Numbered from the stretch's first letter, positions 36,275 through 46,451 are shown. The stretch is 64,000 nt of DNA from Actinomadura rubteroloni (GCF_002911665.1 NZ_MTBP01000001.1:2418001-2482000), one strand, 5' to 3'. A program made the numbers and translations. The notes: generated from the sequence alone by a model not told the origin.

Positions 36275-37461
36275 GCGCGGGGATCGAACGGTCGTGGCTG
36301 CTCCCGGCGGACCTGCGCGACGACGCGCCCGGCCGCCGGACGGTCCGGGACTGGTGCGCGGACCTGTCCCTGGCGCTGCTCTCGCTCTGCGTCGCGGGCG
36401 CCGTCCTCGCGGGCGAGCACTTCACCACCGAACGCCCCGCTCCCGCATGGTTCGCGCTGGACGCGGCGGTCGGCGTGCTGGCCCCGGCCGCGCTGCTGCT
36501 CCGGCGGCGGTGGCCCCTGGCGGTCGCGCTGGCGCTGGTGGCGGCGTACGCGGTCGCCCGGACGGCGGGAGTCCCGGCGGGCGTCGCGGCGTTCGGCGTC
36601 GCGCTGCGCTGCCGCACCCGGACGGCCGTGGCCGTTGCGACCCTGCTGGCCTGCGCGAACGTCCTCGACATCACGGTCCGCCACCCGGGCCTGGCGAGCG
36701 GGCCGCTGCTCGCGGCGGCCGTCCTGCTGTGCGCGGCGGGCCTCGCGGCCGGTCTGTTCGCACGCGCCCGGCGCGACCTCGTGGTCTCGCTCCGGGACCG
36801 GGCGATCCGCGCGGAGTCCGAGCAGCGGCGGCGGGCCGGGGAGGCGCGCCGCGCCGAACGCGCCCGGCTGGCCCGGGAGATGCACGACGTGCTGGCCCAC
36901 CGGATCTCGGTGATGAGCGTCCACGCGGGGGCGCTGGCGTTCCGGCCCGGCGCGCCCGCCGACCAGGTCGCCCGCACCGCCGAGATCCTGCGCGCCGCCG
37001 CGCACGACGCGCTCGTGGAACTCCGCGAGGTGATCGGCGTCCTGCGCGACGACGGCGCCGGGGAGCCGCCCGGCCCGCCGCCGACGCTCGCCGCCGCCCG
37101 CGCGCTGATCGACGACGCGCGCCGCGCCGGCACGTCCGTCCAGGTCGAGAGCTTCCCCGACGAACTGCCCGCCGCCGTGGGACGCGACGTCTGCCGCATC
37201 CTCGAGGAGGCCCTGACGAACGCCCGCAAGCACGCGCCGGGCCGTCCGGTCACCGTCGCGGTCGAGCACGCGGACGACGGCGTCCGGATCACCGTCCGCA
37301 ACCCGCTCCGCGCCGCGCCGGACGACAACCCGATCCCCGGCGGCGGCTTCGGCCTGATCGGCGTCGCCGAGCGGGTCGAACTGGCGGGCGGGCGCCTCGA
37401 CCACGGACCGCGCCCCGACGGGACCTTCACACTGTCGGCCTGGCTACCCTCGGCACCGTGA
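36271..37461 (+). CDS. NarL-type two-component sensor histidine kinase
   Basis: A 396-residue kinase with about five hydrophobic helices in the first 170 residues, a HisKA_3 dimerisation domain (RARLAREMHDVLAHRISVM with the phospho-His) and a HATPase domain (RILEEALTNARKHAPG, GGGFGLIGVAERVEL). The ATG overlaps the esterase stop and the gene overlaps its response regulator by 4 bp. It presumably senses an envelope signal and phosphorylates the regulator at 37458. Confidence 0.94.
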   Translation: MSAGIERSWLLPADLRDDAPGRRTVRDWCADLSLALLSLCVAGAVLAGEHFTTERPAPAWFALDAAVGVLAPAALLLRRRWPLAVALALVAAYAVARTAGVPAGVAAFGVALRCRTRTAVAVATLLACANVLDITVRHPGLASGPLLAAAVLLCAAGLAAGLFARARRDLVVSLRDRAIRAESEQRRRAGEARRAERARLAREMHDVLAHRISVMSVHAGALAFRPGAPADQVARTAEILRAAAHDALVELREVIGVLRDDGAGEPPGPPPTLAAARALIDDARRAGTSVQVESFPDELPAAVGRDVCRILEEALTNARKHAPGRPVTVAVEHADDGVRITVRNPLRAAPDDNPIPGGGFGLIGVAERVELAGGRLDHGPRPDGTFTLSAWLPSAP

Positions 37462-38111
37462 CCGCGCCGATCCGTGTCGTCATCGCCGACGACGACGCCC
37501 TCGTCCGCCTGGGCCTGACGACGATGCTGGACGGCCTCCCCGACATCACGGTCGTCGCCGAGGCCGCGGACGGCGCCGAAGCCGCCGCGCTCGCCGCCGA
37601 ACACGCCCCCGACGTGATCCTGATGGACCTGCGCATGCCCGTCCTGGACGGCGTAGCCGCCACCGCCGAAATCCGCCGCCGCCCCGCACCCCCGGCAATC
37701 ATCATGCTGACCACATTCGACGCCGACGAAAACGTCCTAGCCGCCCTACGCGCCGGGGCAGGCGGCTTTATCGTCAAACACACACCGCCCGCAGAAATCG
37801 TCACCGCAATCCGCCGCGCCGCGTCCGGCGAACCAGTACTGTCACCGTCCGCGCTACGCAGCCTCATCGACCAGCTCACCGCCCCGTCCCGCCAATCCGA
37901 ACGCCAACAAGCCCGCGACGCCCTGGACCGCCTCACCGACTCCGAACGGGCCGTAGCCGCGATCGTCGCCCGCGGCCGGACCAACGCCGAAATAGCCGCC
38001 GAACTCTATATGAGCATCGCATCCGTGAAACTGCACATAGCCCGGATGCTCACAAAACTCAACGTCGACAACCGCACCCAACTCGCCCTCCTCGTCCACG
38101 ACGCCCGCTGA
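37458..38111 (+). CDS. NarL/FixJ-family response regulator
   Basis: A 217-residue regulator: receiver domain with IADDDALVRLGL, VILMDLRMPVLDG (phospho-acceptor Asp) and conserved Thr/Lys (MLTTFDAD, GFIVKHTPP), then a LuxR HTH (LTDSERAVAAIVARGRTNAEIAAELYMSIASVKLHIARMLTKLNV). The GTG start overlaps the kinase stop. Codons in the C-terminal half are unusually rich in A-ending forms compared with the kinase. Confidence 0.95.
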   Translation: MTAPIRVVIADDDALVRLGLTTMLDGLPDITVVAEAADGAEAAALAAEHAPDVILMDLRMPVLDGVAATAEIRRRPAPPAIIMLTTFDADENVLAALRAGAGGFIVKHTPPAEIVTAIRRAASGEPVLSPSALRSLIDQLTAPSRQSERQQARDALDRLTDSERAVAAIVARGRTNAEIAAELYMSIASVKLHIARMLTKLNVDNRTQLALLVHDAR

Positions 38112-38288
38112 CGAGAGTCCGGCCATCGGGCCTCGCCGCGCATGGTCCCCTGGACGGATACCGCCGCAGGATTCGTGGTCCGCGGAGACGTCCATGAAGG
38201 CGAAAGCGCTTGTCCGCATGTGGACGCTTCGGTCTTCGGTCGGTGCCGTGCACCCCTTCGATGCGAACCTGTTTTCACCGACGGCAAC

Positions 38289-38308
38289 GTAACGCTACGA
38301 AGCGTGAC
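38289..38308. promoter_or_regulatory. Inverted repeat just upstream of cas3
   Basis: GTAACGCTACGAAGCGTGAC is an 8+4+8 imperfect palindrome (7 of 8 arm positions pair), ending 17 bp before the cas3 GTG. Its position suggests a repressor site or promoter element for cas3 expression. The rest of the 214-bp gap from the response regulator gene shows no gene. Confidence 0.45.
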
Positions 38309-38325
38309 CAGACTGGGGGTTACGG

Positions 38326-40536
38326 GTGGACGACGACATCTGGGCGCACAGTGCGAATGAGACGGGGCGCCGGCACGGGCTCGCCGAGCATCTCCGGGGA
38401 ACGGCGGATCGAGCGGGGAAGTTCGCCGACGTCTTTCAAGCCCGCGCGGTCGCCGAATACCTCGCGCTCGTCCACGACGTCGGCAAGGCGTCCTGCGCAT
38501 GGCAGGACGGCCTGCGAAAGGCACAGCAACACGACGGCCCGGTGGGCATCGACCACAAGGGCGCGGGAACCCTGCTCGCCTCAACCCGAGGTCTCGACGT
38601 CCTGTCGGCCGTCGTGCTCGGCCACCACGGCGGACTACCGTCCCTCACTTCGCTGAAAGAAGCGCTCCGCCGGGCCACGGGAAGGGAACGCGCGGTGGTT
38701 GATGAGGCGATCGAACGCGCGTCGGCGCTCGTCCCCGAGATCGCCTCGTCCCCGGCCCCCGAGTGGCCCGCATGGACCGGGGGCGCGGCATCGGACGATA
38801 TCGAAATGCTCGTCCGGATGGTCTTCAGCACCGTCGTGGACGCGGACTTCCTCGACACCGAACAGCACTTCGCCGACGGACGTTCCAGACCGCCACACCC
38901 GCTCCTGGCGGCGGCCATGGCCGAACGTTTCGAGCAGGGCCGTGCCGCGTTACTGGCGGGCAACGACCCGTCCCCGGTGGACGAGATCCGCCGCGCCGTC
39001 TACGAACAGGCCCGCGCCGCAGCGGAGGGCGAACGCGGGATCTACCGTTTCCCCGCTCCGACCGGAGCCGGGAAAACGCTTGCCTCCGGCGGCTTCGCCT
39101 TCCACCACGCCCGCGCGCACGGCCTGCGCCGCGTGGTCGTCGCCGTGCCGTTCCTTTCCATCACGGACCAGAACGCGGGCGTGTTCCGCAGGGTTCTCGA
39201 ACGGGACGGCGAGCAGCCGGTCGTCCTGGAACACCACAGCGGCGTAGAGATCGACGCTCCGGGAGGGCGAGGGGACCTCCGAGCGCCGACACTTCCCTGG
39301 CAGAAGCTGGCGGCCGAGAACTGGGACTCCCCGTTCGTCGTGACGACCACGGTGCGTTTGTTCGAGTCGCTCTTCGGCCGACGTCCCTCGGCGATGCGCC
39401 GCCTGCACCGGCTGGCGGGCTCGGTGATCGTCCTGGACGAGGTCCAAGCCCTTCCGGACGCGATGCTGATCCCGATCCTGTCCGCACTGCGGAGCCTCAC
39501 GGACCACTTCGGCGCGTCCGTCCTCCTGGCGTCCGCAACGCAGCCGACGTTCTGGAAGCTCAGCCCGTTCAAGGACGTTCCCTTGCGCGACGTCATCGCC
39601 GAACCCGAGCGCCTCTACACCGATCTGCGCCGCGTCGAGTACCAGTGGCGCGTAGACCCACAGCCCACCGCCGAAGAAATCGCGGCCGAGATCGCCCAAG
39701 AGCGCCAAGTCCTCGCCATCGTCAACACCACCCGCAAGGCCCAAGAACTCCATGAACTCGTGACGAGCGAACGCGAGCAGGGCCCGAACAGCGTTTTCCA
39801 CCTCTCCACACGCATGGTCGCGCTGCACAGGAAACAAGTCCTGCACGACATCAAGGAGAAGCTGCACGACGACGAGCCGGTCGCGGTCGTCTCCACACAG
39901 CTCGTAGAAGCCGGAGTCGACCTGGACCTCCCCGTCGTCTATCGCGCGAAAGCGCCCGCCGACTCCCTCCAGCAGGCGGCCGGCCGCTGTAACCGAAGTG
40001 GCCGACTCGCCGTGGGCAAAGTCGTCGTGTTCCAGATGAACGACGATGAAAGCGAGACGAAGGTCTACGGACAGGCGGCCTACGCCAGCGACTGCCACAT
40101 CGGCGAGGACCGAGCCGATCCGGACGACCTGAAGGCGCTCGACTCCTACTACACCGACCGTTTCACGCTGAAGGGCGTCGAAACCACGGGCCGAGAGATC
40201 CAGAAGTACCGCGAGAAGTACGACTTCCCCGAAGTAGCCCGCCGGTTCAAGATGATCGAAGAGCACACCGCGCCGGTCGTCGTCCCGTGGGGAGACGAAC
40301 GCGACCAGGACCGCTGCCTGGCGGCCATCCACGAGATCCGCCGAGGCGTCCCCTACGCGGGCGCCCTGCTCCGAGAACTTCGCCCCTACATGGCGGCGAT
40401 CCCGCGCGGCACTGCCCGAAAAGCCGTCGACGACGGCCTCGCCGAGCCCGTGATCGGCGACTTGATCCACTGGCTCGGCGACTACCACCCCGAGCGCGGC
40501 ATCGAACTAGCCGACTCGAACACCTACATTTTTTAG
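38326..40536 (+). CDS. cas3: Type I-C Cas3 nuclease-helicase
   Basis: A 736-residue protein with an N-terminal HD nuclease (LVHDVGK at residues 49-54, GHHGG at 99-103) and a superfamily-2 helicase: Walker A PTGAGKT (245-251), DEVQ box (371-374), SATQPTFW, VSTQLVEAGVDLDLPVVYRAKAP and QQAAGRCNRSGR. Recruited by Cascade at PAM-positive targets, it nicks and degrades the non-target strand. GTG start preceded by GGGGG. All catalytic motifs appear intact. Separated from the rest of the cas operon by 632 bp, unlike many I-C loci where cas3 and cas5 are close. Confidence 0.97.
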   Translation: MDDDIWAHSANETGRRHGLAEHLRGTADRAGKFADVFQARAVAEYLALVHDVGKASCAWQDGLRKAQQHDGPVGIDHKGAGTLLASTRGLDVLSAVVLGHHGGLPSLTSLKEALRRATGRERAVVDEAIERASALVPEIASSPAPEWPAWTGGAASDDIEMLVRMVFSTVVDADFLDTEQHFADGRSRPPHPLLAAAMAERFEQGRAALLAGNDPSPVDEIRRAVYEQARAAAEGERGIYRFPAPTGAGKTLASGGFAFHHARAHGLRRVVVAVPFLSITDQNAGVFRRVLERDGEQPVVLEHHSGVEIDAPGGRGDLRAPTLPWQKLAAENWDSPFVVTTTVRLFESLFGRRPSAMRRLHRLAGSVIVLDEVQALPDAMLIPILSALRSLTDHFGASVLLASATQPTFWKLSPFKDVPLRDVIAEPERLYTDLRRVEYQWRVDPQPTAEEIAAEIAQERQVLAIVNTTRKAQELHELVTSEREQGPNSVFHLSTRMVALHRKQVLHDIKEKLHDDEPVAVVSTQLVEAGVDLDLPVVYRAKAPADSLQQAAGRCNRSGRLAVGKVVVFQMNDDESETKVYGQAAYASDCHIGEDRADPDDLKALDSYYTDRFTLKGVETTGREIQKYREKYDFPEVARRFKMIEEHTAPVVVPWGDERDQDRCLAAIHEIRRGVPYAGALLRELRPYMAAIPRGTARKAVDDGLAEPVIGDLIHWLGDYHPERGIELADSNTYIF

Positions 40537-40983
40537 GGCCTGAAGCCACCTGGCTGGGGAGCGTCCAACCCTGCCAGGTGGCACCACTGGCACTGCCTGC
40601 GCGAGGAGCTTCGGTTACTCCGTTGCGGAGGGTTCTAGACAGACCGCCTCAGTGACATGTGCCAACGGCCCATGCGGATCCGAAACTCGATCCGCCAGGA
40701 ACTGCGCCGACTGCAACCATAGCCGCCGTTTTCGGACATTGGGCCATCCTTTCGCATTGGGTATTTCTCCCACGCGCTTGTGGGGCTTAATAATGACGGT
40801 AGCACTGGGTAGGCGCAACATAGAGACCAGCCAAGGGAAAAGAACCCTCGCATGCCTGTGGGCGATTTTCTCAAAGTCCGCAAAACTGGCACATAGTTGC
40901 GCAATGGCCGCCGTGTATGGTGGTTGTTTACATCGCTCGCGGGCGTTGATCGACTGGCGGTCGGGAGATGTTCAGTGAGTGAT
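40537..40983. other. Gene-poor, less GC-rich first part of the cas3-cas5c gap
   Basis: No convincing gene. A GTG frame 40652-40978 (108 codons) lacks recognised motifs. Features seen: hairpin at 40546-40581; small hairpin CTCCG/CGGAG (40618-40630); and at 40578-40614 a repeat-like stretch starting GTGGCACC with GCGAGGA at 40601-40607, the same offset as in the 37-bp array repeat. Base composition is clearly lower in GC than the flanking genes, with runs such as TTAATAATG and GGGAAAAG. Confidence 0.5.
40546..40581 (+). terminator. Hairpin after cas3, possible terminator
   Basis: CCACCTGGC (40546-40554) and GCCAGGTGG (40573-40581) form a perfect 9-bp stem starting 10 bp after the cas3 stop; the 18-nt loop can extend pairing through GGGG/CCCT. 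There is no T tract, common for actinobacterial terminators. Confidence 0.55.
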
Positions 40984-41071
40984 GTGGCTTCCGCCCATGC
41001 GGGAGAGGGTCGCAACTTTTCGCCCGGTTGACAACATGTGGCGCCGTATGTCCTGATCGGGTTTTCGCAAG
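40984..41071 (+). ncRNA. Candidate crRNA-like (CreR/CreA-like) RNA made of degenerate CRISPR repeats
   Basis: Repeat-like unit 1 (40984-41016, 33 nt) begins GTGGC and ends AGGGTCGCAAC, matching the array repeat at its 5' five bases and 10 of its last 11 (AGGATCGCAAC), the segment that becomes the 11-nt crRNA 5' handle in type I-C. Between them CCGC-CCAT-GCGG can form the hairpin Cas5c needs. Unit 2 (41038-41071, 34 nt) begins GTGGCGCC, identical to the repeat start, and ends TCGCAAG. They enclose a 21-nt spacer-like segment (41017-41037). The position, between cas3 and cas5c, is where crRNA-like regulatory or toxin-antitoxin RNAs occur in other type I loci. Expression and target are not shown. 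Confidence 0.45.
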
Positions 41072-41090
41072 TCGAAGTCCCGATCAGGAC
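41050..41090. promoter_or_regulatory. Perfect 12-bp inverted repeat upstream of cas5c
   Basis: GTCCTGATCGGG (41050-41061) and CCCGATCAGGAC (41079-41090) are perfect inverted repeats around a 17-nt loop, ending 78 bp before the cas5c ATG. TTGACA at 41028-41033 lies just upstream and could be the -35 of the cas operon promoter, though no clear -10 follows. The structure may be an operator or the terminator of the repeat-like RNA it overlaps. Confidence 0.5.
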
Positions 41091-41168
41091 AAAGCTGGCT
41101 AGCATCCACGAACTGCCGTACTTGCCGAGTACCTTGCTGCCTGTCCATCCAGGTAAGGCGGTACGAAA

Positions 41169-41873
41169 ATGACCACGGCAGGTCATCGGGGCGGCCACCA
41201 CCCGCCGCCCGCGCTGGTCGTTGAAGTCGGCGGTCCGCTGGCATGTTTCACGCGGCCGGAGTACAAGTCCGAGCGCCTGAGTTATCCCGTTATGACGCCC
41301 TCGGCGGCGCGCGGGGTACTGGAGGCGATCTTCTGGAAACCGGAATTCGAGTACCAGATCACCCAGATTGACGTGCTGTCCAAGATCAAATGGGCGGCGA
41401 TCCGTCGCAACGAGGTCGAGTCGATGCTGACCGTCGACTGGGTGCGGAAGGCCATGGCGGACACGTCCGTCCGGTACGACGTCGAGGACGATCGTGATCA
41501 GCGGAACATGGTCTGCCTGCGAGACGTGGACTACCGCATCCACGCACAGGTCCGCCTCCGGACGCACGCGACCGAACCCATCGACAAGTACCGCGCCATG
41601 TTCAGGCGCCGCATGGATCGCGGCGCCTGCTTCTCGCAGCCGTTCCTCGGAACCCGTGAGTTCTCGGCGAGCTACGTCCGCAAGCTGACGGATCGGCCAC
41701 CGATCCCGCACACCGAAGACCTCGGCGTCATGCTCCACAGCATCGAGTATGGCGAGCGAGGCGAGACCTACACCTGGTTCCTCGCGGAACTGAAGGACGG
41801 CGTGATGCACGTCCCGAAGGAAGGCCGTCGGCTGTCGTCGGCCGAGCCGGCGAGCACGCGGAGGGACGCGTGA
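41169..41873 (+). CDS. cas5c: Cas5c (Cas5d), crRNA-processing Cascade subunit of type I-C
   Basis: A 234-residue RAMP-fold protein with the I-C Cas5 signature in its N-terminal part (ACFTRPEYKSERLSYPVMTPSAARGVLEAIFW, in pieces), a RNMVCLRDVDYRIHAQ strand and a CFSQPFLGTREFSA C-terminal motif. In type I-C, which has no cas6, Cas5c itself cuts the pre-crRNA at the base of the repeat hairpin, leaving an 11-nt 5' handle, and then stays in Cascade. AGGTAAGGCG precedes the ATG. A 4-bp gap separates it from cas8c. Confidence 0.96.
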   Translation: MTTAGHRGGHHPPPALVVEVGGPLACFTRPEYKSERLSYPVMTPSAARGVLEAIFWKPEFEYQITQIDVLSKIKWAAIRRNEVESMLTVDWVRKAMADTSVRYDVEDDRDQRNMVCLRDVDYRIHAQVRLRTHATEPIDKYRAMFRRRMDRGACFSQPFLGTREFSASYVRKLTDRPPIPHTEDLGVMLHSIEYGERGETYTWFLAELKDGVMHVPKEGRRLSSAEPASTRRDA

Positions 41874-41877
41874 TCCC

Positions 41878-43602
41878 GTGCTGCTGAAACATCTGGCCGA
41901 CCACGCAGAGCAGCGTCCGAAACTGCCTCCGGACTACTACCGGGTCCGTTCGGTGAAGTGGGCGCTGCAACTCGATGGCGACGGCAACCCGATGGCGCAG
42001 GGCCTGGCCTCGCTCGCCACCGACGACAACCCGGCGGGATTTCCGATGCCGGCGCCGTACGTCTACCGGTCGGGAATGAAGCCCCCGCCCGCTCTCCTCG
42101 TGGACACGCTCCAATACGTGTTCGCCATGCCGAAGGACGACTCGCTGGGAGAAGAAGAGGAGGCGAACCGGCGCAACGATGCTTACGTCGCGTTGTTGCG
42201 GCGGTGGCGGGACAGCGCTCCCGACGATCCCCGAGCCGCTGCGGTGGTGTCGTTCTTCGACAGGGCACGCCACCTCAACATCACCCTTCCCGAGGACGCC
42301 AAGCACTCTGACACGGTGGCGATCCTGCTCTCCGGAGACAGGGAATACGTCCACATGCGCGAGAGTGCGGTCGAGTGCTGGCGTGCGGTGGTACGGGAGC
42401 GCAAGAGCACCGGGAACGCCAAGGGAGTCTGCCTGTCGTGCGGCCAGATCGGTGAGTTGCTCGACACGATTCCCGAACCGATCAAAGGCGGCGCGATCCC
42501 GTCCTCGAACGGCCGGACCCGTGACGCCCAACTCGTGTCGATCAACAAGCCCGCACAAGGCCGTGGCGGCACGATCCAACTGGGCAACACGCCGATCTGC
42601 GACCGCTGTGGTCGAGCGATGGCCGTGCTCAACTCGCTCCTCGCCGATCCAGAACATCGATTCCGGGGCAGCGACACGGTCACCGTGTGGTGGCTGCGTG
42701 ACGAGCAGGAACTCCCACTCGGGTCGGCGCTGGATCGCGCCGATCCGGCCGATGTCGACGCCGTCTACAAGGCTGTGGACAAGGCGAACGAAGACATCGA
42801 CACCGCCGTGGACAACGTCTTCTACGCGGTGACGCTGGGCGCCAACCAGGGCCGCGCGGTCATACGGGACTGGATCGACGTGCCATTGACCGAGGCGTTG
42901 CAGCACGTGACCGTCTGGTTCGACGACCATCGCCTCCCCGATCCGTGGAAGGGCAGGGAACGCGTCCTTCCGCTGTGGCAGATCGCTCAATCGTGCGGAC
43001 GCTGGGACTCCGACAAGAAGCGCTACGTCGACAAGTCAGCACCGGACGCGACCTATTCGGCTTTGCTGCGCTCGGCGCTGACGGGCGTACCCGTCCCGGT
43101 CTGGGTTCTGCCCCATCTGCTGCACCGCGTCCGTGCCGATTCCCGCATCGACCTGCCGAGGGTCGCGTTGGTGCAGCTCGTCCTGTCCCGTCCCCCGTTC
43201 AAGGAGACCAGGGTGTCCAACGAAGAGAACGTCGCCGTGATCTGGGGCCGCGCGTTCGCCGTCCTGGAGTCGATTCAGCGCAGGGCGATTCCGGACGTCA
43301 ACACGACGATCGGCGACCGGTACCTCAGCACCGCGATGACGCGACCGCAGGCTACCCTCACGCGCTTGTTCCCGCTCGCGAACGGCCACCTCAAGAAGCT
43401 CAAGAACAGCAAGCAGCAGTCGAGCCGAGCTGCTGGATTCGCGCTCGAGGTGAAGCTCAAGGCCCTTCTTGAGCAGCTTCCGGACGGCGGCCCCCCCGAG
43501 CGTTTCGAGCTGCGCGACCAAGCCGCCTTCATCATCGGCTACAGCCGGCAGGGGAGCGAGGACATCACCCGCGCCCGCGCCGCCGCCAATTCCGCTGACT
43601 GA
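41878..43602 (+). CDS. cas8c: Cas8c (Csd1), large Cascade subunit of type I-C
   Basis: A 574-residue Csd1-family protein starting MLLKHLADHAE, the typical I-C Cas8 opening. Two CxxC pairs (Cys185/188 in GVCLSCGQIG, Cys241/244 in PICDRCGRA) form a zinc-ribbon-like element. It recognises the PAM and helps recruit Cas3; an internal start in its C-terminal third usually also makes the small subunit Cas11c. I see in-frame GTG codons there but cannot choose one. GTG start 4 bp after the cas5c stop, preceded by GAGGGA. Confidence 0.95.
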   Translation: MLLKHLADHAEQRPKLPPDYYRVRSVKWALQLDGDGNPMAQGLASLATDDNPAGFPMPAPYVYRSGMKPPPALLVDTLQYVFAMPKDDSLGEEEEANRRNDAYVALLRRWRDSAPDDPRAAAVVSFFDRARHLNITLPEDAKHSDTVAILLSGDREYVHMRESAVECWRAVVRERKSTGNAKGVCLSCGQIGELLDTIPEPIKGGAIPSSNGRTRDAQLVSINKPAQGRGGTIQLGNTPICDRCGRAMAVLNSLLADPEHRFRGSDTVTVWWLRDEQELPLGSALDRADPADVDAVYKAVDKANEDIDTAVDNVFYAVTLGANQGRAVIRDWIDVPLTEALQHVTVWFDDHRLPDPWKGRERVLPLWQIAQSCGRWDSDKKRYVDKSAPDATYSALLRSALTGVPVPVWVLPHLLHRVRADSRIDLPRVALVQLVLSRPPFKETRVSNEENVAVIWGRAFAVLESIQRRAIPDVNTTIGDRYLSTAMTRPQATLTRLFPLANGHLKKLKNSKQQSSRAAGFALEVKLKALLEQLPDGGPPERFELRDQAAFIIGYSRQGSEDITRARAAANSAD

Positions 43603-43626
43603 CCCGAGACACGAGGAGATCCGACC

Positions 43627-44499
43627 ATGACGACAGCGCCCCATCTCGACCCCGCTCGCAAGCACGACTTCGTCCTGCTCTTCGACGTGCGCGACGGAAA
43701 CCCGAACGGCGACCCGGACGCCGGCGGCCTGCCCAGGACCGACCCCGAGACCGGCGAAGGGCTGGTCACGGACGTCGCCGTCAAGCGCAAGATCCGCAAC
43801 ATGATCAGCCTGCTGAAGGAAGGCACACCCGGCTATGACATCTACGTCGAGGCGGGTGTCTCCCTCAACTCCCAGCACGAGCGCGCCTACACGGCGCTGA
43901 AGCTCGACGCGAAGAAAAAGAAGGACGCCATCCTCGCGGCGCAGCGGTGGATGTGCGAGACGTTCTTCGACGTCCGGATGTTCGGCGCGGTGATGTCCAC
44001 CGGTACCCAGCAGGCGGGACGCGTCCAGGGGCCGGTCCAGCTCACCTTCGCGCGGTCGGTCGATCCCGTCTTCCCGGCCGAACACAGCATCACCCGGGTC
44101 ACGCAGACCAAGACCGAGCACATTGACAAGGGCGAGACGACGGAGATGGGGAACAAGCGCACCATTCCGTACGGCCTCTACGTCGGATACGGTCACTTCA
44201 GCGCGCCATTGGCGAAGAAGACCGGCGTCACGTCCGACGACCTGGCGGTCCTGTGGCGGTCGATGCAGTTGATGTTCGAGCACGACCGCGCGTCGAGCCG
44301 CGGCGAAATGGCGCTGCGCGGCCTGCACGTCTTCACGCACAGCGACGCGTTCGGCAACGCGCCCGCGCACGAGCTGTTCGAGCTGATGTCGGTCCGCGCG
44401 CAGGTGGCAGGCCCGCCGCGCAGTTTCAGCGACTACCAGGTCAAGCTCGATGAGTCCGGGATCCCCGACGGCGTCACTTATACCCGGGTCGTCGGCTGA
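43627..44499 (+). CDS. cas7c: Cas7c (Csd2), Cascade backbone subunit of type I-C
   Basis: A 290-residue Cas7 protein: LLFDVRDGNPNGDPDAGGLPR (RAMP motif, in pieces), VTDVAVKRKIRNMI and a mid-protein DVRMFGAVMSTG segment, all characteristic of Csd2. Multiple copies coat the crRNA spacer. GAGGAG lies 9 nt before the ATG. It ends 5 bp before cas4. Confidence 0.97.
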   Translation: MTTAPHLDPARKHDFVLLFDVRDGNPNGDPDAGGLPRTDPETGEGLVTDVAVKRKIRNMISLLKEGTPGYDIYVEAGVSLNSQHERAYTALKLDAKKKKDAILAAQRWMCETFFDVRMFGAVMSTGTQQAGRVQGPVQLTFARSVDPVFPAEHSITRVTQTKTEHIDKGETTEMGNKRTIPYGLYVGYGHFSAPLAKKTGVTSDDLAVLWRSMQLMFEHDRASSRGEMALRGLHVFTHSDAFGNAPAHELFELMSVRAQVAGPPRSFSDYQVKLDESGIPDGVTYTRVVG

Positions 44500-44504
44500 C
44501 GCAA

Positions 44505-45135
44505 ATGACGGAAGAGATCCAGGTCCCGCTGTCCGCGCTCGAACATTACGACTACTGCCCGCGTCAGGCCGGCCTCATTCTGCTGGAGAGCAGCTACGCC
44601 GACGACGCGAGCACCGTCCGCGGGAACCTGCTCCACCAGCGCGTCCACGAGCCGGGGGAGGAGACCAGGCCGGGAGTGCGCGTTCTTCGTGCGCTCCCGG
44701 TCTGGCACGACGAACTCGGCCTGAACGGGGTCTGCGACGCGGTCGAACTGCACGACGACGGAAACGTCGTCCCGATCGAGTACAAGGCCGGTTCGTACGT
44801 GAAAGGCGGGCCGGCGGACGTCCAGCTCGCCGCGCAGGCGATCTGCCTGGAAGCGCGGTTCGCGACCCGGATAGCTCAGGGCTACATCTACTCGGGCGCG
44901 GATCGGCGCCGCCATGCCGTGCCCGTGGACGACATCCTCCGCCGCCGGGTGGTCGCCATCAGCGAAGAAGTCCGAGCCGTTCTCACCGGCACGGTGCTGC
45001 CCGGCCCGGTCGCCGATGCACGATGCCGCCGCTGCTCGATGAACGAACTCTGCATGCCGAAGCTGCTCGCCAACCAGAAACGCTACGCGAATGAACTCGC
45101 TCGTCGATTCCGACCCGCAGCCGAAAGTTCCGGGG

Positions 45136-45143
<8 letters not shown>
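44505..45143 (+). CDS. cas4: Cas4 4Fe-4S exonuclease
   Basis: A 212-residue Cas4: first cluster Cys18 in HYDYCPRQAG, three C-terminal Cys (174, 177, 183 in RCRRCSMNELC), and the RecB-type nuclease residues Asp78 (VCDAV) and Glu92/Lys94 (IEYKAG). It trims prespacers so that spacers with a correct PAM are integrated in the right orientation. Its 3' end overlaps cas1 by 8 bp. Confidence 0.96.

Positions 45144-46451
<1,308 letters not shown>

Noticed and set aside
40652..40978. 108-codon + strand frame in the cas3-cas5c gap, Cys-rich at its start
   Set aside because: No family motif, poor ribosome-binding site, and codon use unlike its neighbours; kept only as a mention because a tiny toxin gene would be expected in a CreTA model.
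40635..41810. 391-codon minus-strand frame across the cas3-cas5c gap and cas5c
   Set aside because: Its 5' two thirds is antisense to cas5c and it shows no recognisable motif.
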